A stretch of DNA of 64,000 nt. Origin: Periconia sp. R9002. Lineage: Eukaryota; Ascomycota; Dothideomycetes; Pleosporales; Periconiaceae. The DNA is taken from positions 124,001 through 188,000 of the forward strand of contig JAMAHW010000029.1 in assembly GCA_023627715.1 (NCBI GenBank), in the 5' to 3' direction. Positions 11,261-21,600 of the stretch are shown one piece after another (positions within the stretch are counted from its first letter, which is position 1; the number at the start of each line of letters is the position of its first letter). The notes beneath the pieces were generated by a model. It did not search any database and had not been told where the DNA came from. It saw only the letters and a list, made by a program, of their open reading frames with translations. Made by a program: the position numbers and the translations under genes.

Positions 11261-11749
11261 TTACAATTTCGTCCTCTCCCCATCGGCCTTCCTCCTCGGG
11301 CTCCCCTGCTCAAACACATAGCCACTCGCGACCGGACTCCACCCAGCCTGGCTCGCCATGCGCGGCAGCGGGAACGGAGGTTTGAAAAGCGACGACGTGA
11401 AGAAGACGGGGTGCCGCGTTGCAGCGTTGTACAACGGGTTCGACGAACTGCTGAACCCGGGTTGTGATGTGGTGGAGGATGGGGGCATGGCTTCGAGTTG
11501 ATTGCGCGGAGGGTGGGACAGTGGGGGTCGTGGGGTTGGAGGTTGGTACTTTAACGGCGATGTTGAGGAGGGGGTTATGGTGGAAGAGGGAGCAGTTGTA
11601 GAGGCGCGGGTTTGCTGGTATGGGATAGCTGATGGGTGGGCGTGTTGCTGTGGTGGCTGCAGAGTATAAGTTAGCTACTACGTCATGGCGAAAGGCAATA
11701 GGATGAGAGTACATACTTTTGGTCTTTGTGGTTGTAATGAAGAAATCAT
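11261..11749 (-). CDS. Hypothetical proline/serine-rich protein
   Basis: Family not recognised. Exons on the minus strand are 11717-11749 (MISSLQPQRPK) and 11261-11656, joined in phase 0 across a 60-nt intron (donor GTATGT, acceptor CTGCAG), giving 142 residues. The first two thirds are Pro/Ser/Thr/Gln-rich and probably disordered. The last ~60 residues look more constrained (NPLYNAATRHPVFF, then FPLPRMASQAGWSP, VASGYVFEQG) and end in a basic RRKADGERTKL. A second same-strand frame (11310-11777 without splicing) is also open for 155 codons. I prefer the spliced model because of the clean splice signals and the C-terminal composition. No signal peptide or membrane segment. Confidence 0.5.
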
Positions 11750-11889
11750 GGTCGCAGCTGTTCTTCCTTCTTTTCAATTCAATAGGGGAAGTGTCGTGTT
11801 AGCAAGTGAACGTTGAGATAGGTATGAAGTGCGATGCGATAAGTATGGATGGGTCTCGTCTCAACCCCATTGGGGGCAATTTTCCCCCC

Positions 11890-11928
11890 AGACCTCGGCT
11901 CCAACGCCGACGACTGCCACCCCACTTC
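11890..11928 (+). repeat. Direct repeat, copy 1
   Basis: 39 bases sharing AGACCTC, GCTC and an exact CGCCGACGACTGCCA core with the copy at 12202. Similarity seems to extend ~15 bases upstream through a GGGCA..TTTT..CC segment. Confidence 0.75.
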
Positions 11929-12201
11929 GAGCAGTCATTGTACCAATCCAGTGTTACTTTGCTACGACCTCTGGGCTCCAAACATGGGACACAAGTCTCT
12001 CTTTGCTACACACGGCCTTTCTCTATTACGGAAAAGGTTTGCTTTCCTGACCCTTTTTAACGTCACAATGAGGTTCTACTCTACTATCGAAAGTAGCTAG
12101 AGCTCCCTCAGCATTGATATAACTACTCAAATCTATACCTGTGTAAAAGAAGGTATGAGCAAGAAGGATGAGTCGCCCAACTTGATAGGGCATTTTTCCT
12201 T

Positions 12202-12240
12202 AGACCTCAGCTCAAGCGCCGACGACTGCCAGCTCACTTC
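12202..12240 (+). repeat. Direct repeat, copy 2
   Basis: Second copy, about six differences from copy 1 and 312 bases downstream in the same orientation. No terminal inverted repeats or target-site duplication were recognised around the pair. Confidence 0.75.
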
Positions 12241-12297
12241 TCGCTGAATGAGTTATACTGCGATTATTCCCTGTCTATGGTCTCTTACATCTGCGGG

Positions 12298-13305
12298 CTA
12301 TGTCTGGATTGCTTTGCCCGTACTGGGGTCTCCCTTAAGCTTTCTTAAATCGTTAAACAAATCTCTTAAAACACCCCCTGGAACCGTACTAGAATCCCTG
12401 AGTTCCCACCCATTTGTATGCCAATACCACACGCTCAGTCTCTCATCCATATCTTCAATCCCGAAGTGTCCCATTACAAGGCCTTTTGGAATAGCCAGAA
12501 CAAGTTCTCTCATCATCTTCCTCAATACTTCTATCCCATCCCGACCAAGCCAGTCACGAATATACGGGCGTCCTCCACCCCATGCCGTCACAACCAGTCT
12601 CACTTCTCTCAAACGGCACATCTTACTCAGTCCATCCCATTTAAAACTCGGACGCTCAATTGTAACATCATAACTAGGGCCGAGTTCGATACGAAGGCAC
12701 ATTTTAACAATCCTAGAAAGGTCCCAACCAAACGGGATGGCTCTTCTTCCATCAAACCCCTGCTTATTTTCTCGAACTTCAAAAACCGGGGATACAGAAT
12801 CAACAGTGACAACAAACATGTTTTTTCGATAGACTGCATCCATAGCTTCAGAATGAAGCTGACGGCTCACGTGAAGGATCGCCAAACCCGGTGAGATCTC
12901 GAGTCGTCTTCTCGGACTCTTTCTCACATCGGGCCTGAATTGATGTCTCGCCTGCGTGACTACAGAATCATAAACTCCAAAGTTCCCAATGGTGTTGTTA
13001 CCAAGAGCGTAGTTGTACACATCATCTCGAAGCTCTCTTGGCAAGCCTAGGAAGTTGAAATGGCCTTTTCTTTCATATTTTCTTTCATACCTGCGTTTTC
13101 TGTCAACAGATGGGAAGATGAACCATTGCGGAGCGGGTTATTACCCAGTGACTGGCTTGGACTTTTCTACAGGAAAGTATTGCTGTTGTCGCTTTTGGCG
13201 CGCAATGAGTGATTCGCTCCTTTTAAGACTTGACTTCCAGGACGTTCGGGGGGAGCATGATTTACCACCCCATGATTTGCGGGCTGTATTTTTTGGTCTC
13301 GCCAT
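12298..13305 (-). CDS. Fungal 2EXR/DUF7730-like protein of unknown function
   Basis: Resembles the large fungal family with an N-terminal LPxELRxxIY F-box-like motif; no biochemical role is known to me. Two exons: 13145-13305 (MARPKNTARKSWGG..., basic) and 12298 to 13090, or to 13099 with the alternative acceptor. The two acceptors are 9 bases apart, both in frame, giving 317 or 320 residues. Donor is GTAATA. The family motif FNFLGLPRELRDDVYNYALG follows the splice, then LHVSRQLHSEAMDAVYRKN, also typical. The C-terminal half is a poorly conserved alpha/beta region with W- and R-rich stretches. No membrane segment. Confidence 0.75.
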
Positions 13306-13725
13306 GGGTTGGAGTTAGAGAAGACGGAGTTATGTGTTGCAGGCACAAGGAGGTGTTTATTTTAGAGGCCAAGTAATGAGCTAGAGACGTTGGAAGGATG
13401 TGATACAAATATATTGCTTTCTAGGGTCTCAAGCGATGATCAAACAGTAACGTATATTTAGAAAAAGGATGCCTAACGCAGGCGGGGTGCAAGACTATGT
13501 TATATCTTGTATGAAAAGCTACGCCGTATTGGAGGCGTCTATGAGGCGCTCAGCTGAATAGGTAGAGCATTTATCCCTGTCAGTCGCGGATTCGGACGCG
13601 TTTCCATAGCTCTTACGGCACGTCATTACAGCCACTCGTGCAAAAATTAAATCCGACGACACCCATCTCCATCTCCCCAGAACAATTGCCATTGAAAACA
13701 TGAAATAGCGATTCTCGACCTCAAA
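13306..13725. promoter_or_regulatory. Divergent intergenic region between the 2EXR-like gene and the ABC-ATPase
   Basis: 420 bases between two outward-facing start codons; contains both promoters by position. No TATA box or known operator recognised. Confidence 0.5.
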
Positions 13726-15902
13726 ATGCGAAGAACGCAGTCTCTGCTGTTTACAGCATCCCGAACGTCGCACCTCCACCGTACTCTCACCCTACGATCC
13801 TCGTCATCACCGCCACTCATCCAAATCCAAAATGGCACTTTCTACCGTTCCCATCCAAGCAGCTCCAACACCACAAATAAAGAAACTCCACAGACCAACC
13901 CACCTCTCTTTCCAAATCTAACCTTCAACCTTCCCTCATTCTCCACTCCTACTCAAAAATGGGCAATTCTAAGCCCCTCTTCCACAATCCGCACTACCTT
14001 CCTCCAACTCCTCCGCGGCCAATTTCTGTGCTTCCCTCCCACCGCACGTTCATATCCGTACCTCTTGACTCCTGCAATCGCATCCAAGAACCCGAAACTG
14101 CGCTCCCCATCTAATGCGATAGAGTATGTCGGCTTTGATGTTGAGCGTCGTGCATTCGGCGGCGCATATCTCTCCGCGAGATATGAGAGTCGGGTTGAGG
14201 AGACGGATTTTTCGCTCGCGCAGTATTTGACGGGAATTACGGGCATGAACCCGGGGGAGGCGGAATTAAAGGAAAAGAGCATTGAGCCCGAGGTCATGAG
14301 GAGAGTCTTGGCGGATCTGGAGTTGGAGAGGTTTATGGAGAAACCCGTGAGTCTATTGAGTAATGGGCAAAGTCGACGGGCGAGGATCGCGAAGGCCGTG
14401 CTGGGTGAGCCGGAACTTTTATGCTTGGATGCGCCATTTAGTATGTTCATTTTCTTCTGTTGCCTTCCTTTCTTGATTATTGGTGCATGCATGTTGAAGA
14501 GATGTGTCAAAACTAACCCTGAGGGACAGTTGGCTTGGATCCTTTCGTCACACAGCATATATCCAAGGTTCTTCACAAGCTGGCCGAGGCAAATGCGCCC
14601 AGGATTGTCTTGTCGCTAAGACCTCAAGATGTGATTCCCGAATGGATCACGCACATCGTATATGCAGGCGAAGATGGCAAAGTGCAAACTCTGGGGCCTA
14701 AAGAAGAAGTATTCGATTATTTGCAGAAGCAATATGCAGAAATAGAAAAAGATGTTTCCAGTCGAGAAGCGAAAGAACACGAGTTGGATCCGAAACTTGT
14801 AGAATTGAGGGAAGTTGGACGCCACCTATCAGAGCGAGGAGATTTCGAAACAACCACATCCATATCCTCTTCGGATTCGGATAAATCAGCATCTATCGTT
14901 AGTCGCGATGGCTACGAAAAACACGATAAATCAGCACTTACGACGATCGGATCTCCAGTCGTAGAAATGGAGGGCGTCAACATCAAGTACGGCGCCAACT
15001 CTGTCCTCGGGGCTTGGGAGCAAACCACTTCCGAAGGCGTCTCCAAACCCGGGTTCTGGTGGACAGTTCGTCAGGGTGAGCGCTGGGGCATCTTTGGTGC
15101 CAACGGATCCGGCAAGACCACCCTCCTGAGTCTCGTCACATCTGATCATCCTCAGACGTACTCGGCGCCCGTGAAGATCTTCCAGCGGTCGCGACTTCCT
15201 GAGCCAGGTGTACCGGGAATCACTATCTTCGACATCCAGTCCCGTGTTGGTCATGCATCACCGGAAGTCCATGCCCTCTTTCCCAAATATGTATCAGTGC
15301 GGCGCGCGCTGGAGTCGGCATGGGCTGATACTCCGATTGCGAAACCCAAGCTTGAAGGCGATGCTGCGAAGCGTGTAGATGCGTGCTTAGCGTGGTTTGA
15401 AGCTGAACTGAATCCTCTCCACGTCAATGAAGATATCCGTGAAATATCCAGCTCATCGCTAGAATGGGCAACAACCACCACATTCAGAGACCTCTCCTTC
15501 TCCGCCCAACGCGTCCTCCTCTTCCTCCGCGCCACCATCCGCAACGCTCCTATCGTTATTCTAGACGAAGCCTTCTCAGGCATGGACGACCTCGTCCGCG
15601 ACAAATGCCTACTCTTCCTATCTCACGGGCAGAAACTCACCTTACAATACACCGATGCCGGCGTGCGACCTATCCCCAGTGAGGCGAGCCGTCAAGGTAC
15701 TGTGGTGTTTAAAGGACTCCGCGATGAGCAAGCATTGCTGTGCGTGAGCCATTCGAGGAGCGAAATTCCTGGATGTGTGAGGGAATGGGTTCGTCTGCCT
15801 GAGCAAGGAACTGGAACGCCGAGATTTGGGAGGTGGGACGGGCCTGTCGAGTTAGATGGCGGCAGGTGGAGGGAGGTCTGGGAAGGAGGGAAGGACGTTT
15901 GA
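13726..15902 (+). CDS. Twin ABC-ATPase without membrane domain (ModF/PhrA-like, yeast YDR061W type)
   Basis: Soluble protein with two ABC cassettes and no transmembrane helices, like E. coli ModF and yeast YDR061W; substrate unknown. Exons 13726-14440 and 14530-15902 give 695 residues. The N-terminus is Arg/Ser/Thr-rich and acid-poor, consistent with mitochondrial import. Cassette 1 has a broken P-loop (SPSSTIRTT, 83-91) but a normal signature LSNGQ (211-215) and Walker B LLCLDAPF. Cassette 2 has a normal P-loop GANGSGKTT (428-436) and Walker B IVILDEAF (D584, E585) but a degenerate signature LSFSAQ (560-565). Pairing cassette-2 P-loop with cassette-1 signature would leave one working ATP site. 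The splice rebuilds APFIGLDP, a normal post-Walker B sequence. Confidence 0.88.
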
Positions 15903-16495
15903 GAGACGGTGGAGTACATAGCTATGATCAAGCCCTATAGAATAGAGCGATGTAGAATAAGTGAATAGAAGCAATACCGGGATGGAAGTTGCACATTGAT
16001 GCACGTGTTCCTTCCGTATGACGCGTAGCACAGAACTCTTGCTTGAAAGTTATATTTAATACGGGCGTGTTTAGTACTCACACTACCATAAATGACAGGA
16101 TTACTCCACATTTTGTGCTCCACCACCTTACCCCTTTGGATTTCAATTACAGTACTCCGTATGATACGTCAAGTGGAAAGATTATGACGTATTCCTACGA
16201 GATTCAACCCTTTGATTGCTTCTAGATACAAGATTCAACGTTTTGATGGGAAGCCACCAAGCCACATTATACATTTGAGCCTGTAAAACTCACAGGCTTT
16301 CTACTTTTAACGAAAATAAAAAAGAGCAAAGGAGACGAGAGAAGAGGGGATACATCTATTCCCATCGTTTTACTCATTTGCTGGCCGGAAAACCGAACGT
16401 AATTGAACGTAGTTCAATATAGTAACAGAGTAGGCTGCCTACGCCTAGTTTAAAAAGATCAATTGATATTTTAAAAAGGTGGTGATAAAAATCTA
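15903..16495. other. Intergenic region between convergent ABC-ATPase and NACHT gene
   Basis: 593 AT-leaning bases between two 3' ends. No gene recognised. Confidence 0.6.
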
Positions 16496-19400
16496 CTAAG
16501 GAAAAAACGAAGAATCAGGTAGTTCAGAAGTATGCTCAGGTGCTCCTATGTGCAATAGGAAATCCAGCTGTGCTTTCTGACTTTCATAACGTTGGGCTTC
16601 CCTAGACAGCCACTCGTAGAACGACGGCGCCCGTGGGAATCGAGATATAGGAAGAGACCATAGCCAACATATCTTCTGTTCGTGTGAAGAACTTAGGCCT
16701 TGATTTTCAATTTGCATGTTTCTCAGGATTGATTCGCTTCTGAAAAACATGTAGACAAGTTTGAAATGACTTGTGCTAATCATCAGCATCATCCAATTTC
16801 CAAAGTTCAGGTGTTTCAATTGATTCAAAGTTTCCCCTGATCCTCGCGTAGGATAATCGCATATAATAAATAGTCCTTCTATGATTGCATGATGGCCATT
16901 GAGGCGCCCAGATGTCCTCAACTTCCTACGTTGAAAGTTCTCGTTGATACTATCGGTTTTCAGAGCCATTCGTGACAGGTGACGAATCCACAGATTTTTC
17001 GTTGCATGAATAAATCGCATGAAGAGCTCTAGCTGTGAATCATTTCCGAACAGATAGTCATCTATTGGGAAAGTGTATATGTGGGTCTCTGAGGCATCCT
17101 CTACCTGCTCGGTATCTGGGAGTAGTACGAAGCCGGAGGATTCCATGTGTTTTCTGATCATGCTGTCTGACCCTGAAATGAAAATGATAAGATGCCAGAT
17201 GTTTGAGTCTTCATATATCCCTAGTTGACACCTCATGGGAAATTGTGTGAGAAGAGTTGGCTGCGCGATGGCCGTTTTCCAGAAGCCGTGGAGGTCCCGC
17301 CTTTTATTAGAACAGCTGTAGCAATGACGCATCCCGTAATGATTCACGTATAATAACCAGTCAAGATTAAACCTTCCGGGCTCAGTTGTCTGCCCCGGGG
17401 ACTCCATAAAACTGGTGTATGATTTTGCGATGTATAAATGAAATTCTCGGTCCGTAAATAATGCTTTTTCAGTATCCTTTGCCTTCATTGTTTGGACAAA
17501 GTGTCTTCCGGAATCATGGATGAACTCGACTTCATGACGCGAATTTGTACGTAGAAAATTTGCACACAACAGCTTCACGTGTTTTGTTTGAAGCTTAAAG
17601 TTGCATGAAAATTCGCCGGGAATACCGATGCGCAATGCATTTGTAAGAGATGTCAGTGTCAATGGTCTGAATGAATGAAGAACCCACTGAAATAAACGAA
17701 TGCGGGTCTCTTGTAGATCATCGATCTCGTTGGCATCCCACATACGCTGATAAGCATCTTTGAGCTGCTCGTCGGCATATTTCGATGTAGAGTTCTTCAT
17801 ATCTTCAATGCGTTTTTTGGCCGCAGCCTGGAATCTTATCGTCTTTGCGAAATTATGCAGAGGTAACATGAGATCGATCCAGATTTTGACCCATATAAAC
17901 CTTCACACTGTTAGTCGTGACCGGATGAGAGAAGAGAAAGTAGCTTACATTCCCTTTGCGCCTCTCAATAATTCACTTTTCCAAGTTTGGAGAAGCCATT
18001 CAGACTCCTCTTGGACTATGGATCATTTACAGTTAGCTTGTTTCTTCGATCTAATGAGCTACTCACACTTACAAAAAACACTCATGTCGTCCTTATCCCA
18101 CTTCATTTGCTCTTCCCTCCGGAATTCTACCTCCCTTTCGATAAATATCTCCATGTCTTCGATTGTGTCTGCACCTGTGATATCCACTTTGTAAAACATG
18201 GACGGGAAATATTTGCCCACACTGACGTGCTGACGAGAAGTGAAAATAGCATGGACATGACTATATTTGTCCAATACATCCCTCATGTACCTTATAAACT
18301 TCTCTGCATCTTGGGTACTGGCGCATTCGTCCAGGGCATCTATGAGGATAACCACCTTATGTGATTGTAAGTTCCGCTCGAAAAGGCCGCGAAGCAAAAC
18401 TTCCCAGAAGTCTGATGGAGCCACGCCTTGATGTCCTTGACCTGGAGCGGCCTGTTCCATGTATGTATTTCGGACTACAGGGTCCAAAGAGCAGCCAGGC
18501 AGTAGAGACAGCTTCCTGGTGATAGTGCGAAGGATTGTCTCGTACGTTGGTCGATTAGATTCTCCAGCTCGGGCGCTACAAATGTACGGTATGATACGTG
18601 ACTGGGTTTGAATTGTTTCGTTTGTCAAGTTTAGCAAAGTTTGCAAGCTACAGTCATATTAGTATGAGGAACTTTTTGGTGAGGAAATACCTACTATATG
18701 GTCGTTTTCCCGGTTCCGTAGGGCCCGCAAAGCCACAGGATCCGCTTCGAAGTCTGCTTGCTATCGATATCAAGAAGAGCGCGTTGCCAGCTGATGTATT
18801 CCGCCGAATTGAAAAACCATTTAGCAGTATCGTCGTATCGATGATCAGGTGAGACCAATGCACGAATGAAGTCCAAGGATGGCTCGGGGTTTTCTGGCCC
18901 CTGTATCCAATCCAAGATCTTTCGAATCTTCTCGTCTTGTGCAATTCTAGACTCGATGTTCTTCTTTCGAAGAGTCAGATCGTCTCGCTGGAGTTTCAAA
19001 TCTTTCGCCCACTTCTCCCATTTTGTGATGATTTGCAGCATGATGTCTTGGCTCATCAGTTGTGATTTATTACGTCTGGTAGTATGGGGAAGTCATAAGC
19101 TTACGGGTGTAACTGCACTTCTCATGTATATCAGCGAGAATAAGTAGTGCGAGCTGGTAAATGTCGGGTAGTTTTTCCTCCAGCTTCTTGTAGTCTTCTT
19201 TAACCGTAGCGAGGGACTCGTCCATAAAGTCTCTTTCAAATGTGACCCATTCCACGATAGCAAACACAGCTTCGCTAAGTACGGACAGGATCTTCTCATA
19301 GTCTTCAGATTGTATTTGGCGGAGAGCGAGCTTCAAAGGTCAGTCTTAAGGGCGCTGGTGGCCTCGCCGATGATTGTCCTCACCTCAATAACGAAGAATG

Positions 19401-20052
19401 TGGCAGCGCAGGCGATTGACGCTCCGCGGGTGGGATCTGCAGCTGCAGCAACTGTCATAACTACTGGTCTGGCAATTGTCACAAAAGTTTGTAGGCTTTG
19501 TTTTACTCTCGCCCAAGACGAACTGGAGCTTCGATGTTCTTTGATACACTCCGGCAAATTTTCCTGTTGCAATCGTTCCTGTAGGTGTGTGATATTTGTG
19601 TCTGAAGACCCCACTAAAGCTTTTTGGAAAGTGTTGTACTGGGTAGGATGGCTGGCCCTGAATTTCTCCACCGCTTCTTTCCATTTTCCTGTCCCTATTT
19701 CGCAAGTACAAAGTTAGCTACATGCAACTAGGGGAGTTTCAGTGCTCGATCAATGTTTCACTTCGTCGTGTCGCTCGGGGGCTTTACACGGGGTCTAAAT
19801 ACCCTCTGACAATTGCCATGATGGCGAAGGAACAGATTGTGAAGGAGCGGCTGGCGGTTTCGAGATGTCATTCCCCTCTGGATTTCTTAACCTTTCCGCA
19901 TTCGACTCAGAGTCGGGGGTTGTGGTTTGAGATTTTCCTGGGACTTCAGGGCTCTCCTGTCGCTTTTTACCTCCGTTCAACAGCTCTCGGAAGGGAGCCC
20001 GTCCCCTCTTTAACTTGTCGCTCAACTTCTTCTTGAAATTTTCTGGCGCCAT
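16496..20052 (-). CDS. NACHT-domain STAND protein (fungal NLR-like)
   Basis: Signal-transducing NTPase of the class used in fungal non-self recognition and programmed cell death; its own role is unknown. Seven minus-strand exons: 19803-20052, 19384-19694, 19105-19330, 18695-19046, 18073-18647, 17949-18015 and 16496-17900. Phases agree throughout and total 1061 residues, so the gene looks intact. After a charged, Pro/Ser-rich start (MAPENFKKKLSDKLKRG) comes a helical domain (about 85-340) like the Goodbye-type N-terminal domains of fungal STAND proteins. The P-loop is GPYGTGKTT (370-378), Walker B VVILIDALDEC (D483) and a sensor-like FTSRQH. The GMFIWVKIWID winged-helix element is rebuilt by a splice. 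The C-terminal ~450 residues show no ankyrin, WD40 or TPR repeats. Two acceptors are AAG rather than CAG/TAG. Confidence 0.88.
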
Positions 20053-20633
20053 CTGCGATAATCTATGGGGACTAGAGATATAGTGCGGGCTAGAGTGAAG
20101 ATACGAAGGCAGAGATGACAGAGCAGTGTTTCCCAAAGCCTTCTCGTATCTGTAGCGATCAGGCTGAGAAGTCACAAATCAGCCGCAGCCCCGCACTTGC
20201 CAGCCCACATCAATTATGTATGTGATTGGCTTTCCTTGTCGCCTAATGTAGATTGAGAGAGAAAATGTCTCTCGGAAAGCGCCAGAAATTGATAAAAGGT
20301 ATATACGCGTACTGGAGTTCAACGATATAATAAAACTAGTAGAACGACACACGATATCAGAATCAGAGAAAAACAAGAAATTATCACAGAAGAGATGAAA
20401 TAACAGAAATGAACACTGACGAATCTTTGATTCAAGAGCCTGCTGCCTTGGTGCATAGATTCATTAATGTCATGATACAATTCATTAGTGTCATTAAACA
20501 GACGCCCGCAAAGTTGGTGGATATCTTAGCCCAGAACGCCAGCAGAATCATACAATTCCCACAAATCCGCCCAATAATACGAAAGAAAAAGCTGAAAGAT
20601 GTTGCTTTTCCAAATGAAGCTTTTAATCATTGC
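20053..20633. promoter_or_regulatory. Intergenic region upstream of the NACHT gene
   Basis: 581 bases between the NACHT gene start and the 3' end of the rhodopsin-domain gene (same strand). AT-leaning, presumably the NACHT promoter. An upstream in-frame ATG at 20173-20175 could extend the NACHT protein by 41 residues. Confidence 0.5.
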
Positions 20634-21600
20634 TCACACCCACGCCTCGACATGGTCCTCGTCCTCTCGTCTTGCCCCCTGCTCACCGTCACGCTCGTCC
20701 CGCGAGAAACACTCCACTTCGACCGTCTTCTCGGTCTCTACTCTCACCAAGGCCCACACATCGATCGTATGTGTTATGCTTGCTTTAGGGGATGACTGTA
20801 TAAGCTTCAAACAGATAAAGCGAACCAAGGCCGCGATGATCGAAACACTGCCCATGACGAACACGAAGGCGAGGCCTGCACGCTCCGTACGGCCCAGTCT
20901 CGTTGCGAGTAGCGTCGAAATGGGTATACTCAAAATCACCAAGTCGGTGGCTATATTCGTGAAAGTGGATATTGTAACAGATGAGATTGAGTGGACAGCT
21001 GAGCACAGATGCTCCCCAGGCGGCGGTGACCAGTTGGACGACACTGGTGTGCACCAGAAAGCAATGAGGAACATGTGCAGCAGGAATGTTGCAAGCGTGA
21101 AACAGCAAGCTGCTGCGAGGCCGTACTGAGCGCCCCGGCCACGGAGAGAGGAGAAGGAGTAGTAGAAGGCGAGGAAAGCGGCTTTCGAGCTCCACAAACT
21201 AATGTAGATGAAGAAGAGACTGATCCATGATACGTAGAGGAGATGACCGGATAGAGGCTGGGGTACACCGTAGTAGAGCTTTTCGGGTGGAGTGGAAAGG
21301 TACGACATTCGGAGGTGATTTTTCCATGTGTTAATGATAATTAGGACTAGGCCCGAGAGCCAGGAAAGAATGACGAAGCCGTCTGCTATATTGGTTGAGG
21401 TTGTATTGAGGCTGATATTCCGTGTTCGTAGGGATATGCGGATGAGAATTGGGATGAGAGCGACGGTCATGAGGGTCCAATCCAGGGCTATGAAACCCGC
21501 TTTTGTAAAGTGTCAGTGGTGGAACTTGACTCTTTTTTTTTGGGTGCGAGAGAATTATCAATCACTTACGAAGAGGAAGGTGAATATCCGAATAGACCAT
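20634..21600 (-). CDS. Integral membrane protein with fungal rhodopsin-type domain
   Basis: Member of the large fungal-specific family of rhodopsin-like integral membrane proteins (PTH11/SAT20 relatives); ligand and role unknown. Exons 21570-21600 (MVYSDIHLPL) and 20634-21499 give 298 residues. Six hydrophobic helices are seen: FIALDWTLMTVALIPILI, FVILSWLSGLVLIII, the ISLFFIYISLW..FLAFYYSF region, CCFTLATFLLHMFLIAFW, a helix ending in DLVILSIPISTLL, and FVFVMGSVSIIAALVRF. The family cysteines in FWCTPV and GEHLC are present. The usual seventh helix after WAL(V/I)E is missing: the frame continues as a charged tail rich in E, R and D. Either a C-terminal exon was missed or the protein has lost helix 7. 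Confidence 0.78.

Larger units (their letters stand above)
11750..12297. other. Intergenic region with an imperfect direct repeat pair
   Basis: 548 bases between two minus-strand genes. It holds the two ~39-base repeats listed separately (11890-11928, 12202-12240). Short frames here have no recognisable product. Confidence 0.6.

Noticed and set aside
13540..13612. Second tRNA-like segment with a good D-arm (GCTC..GAGC) and a partial acceptor stem match
   Set aside because: The anticodon stem does not pair and the T stem is only four bases with an eight-base loop; at most a relic.
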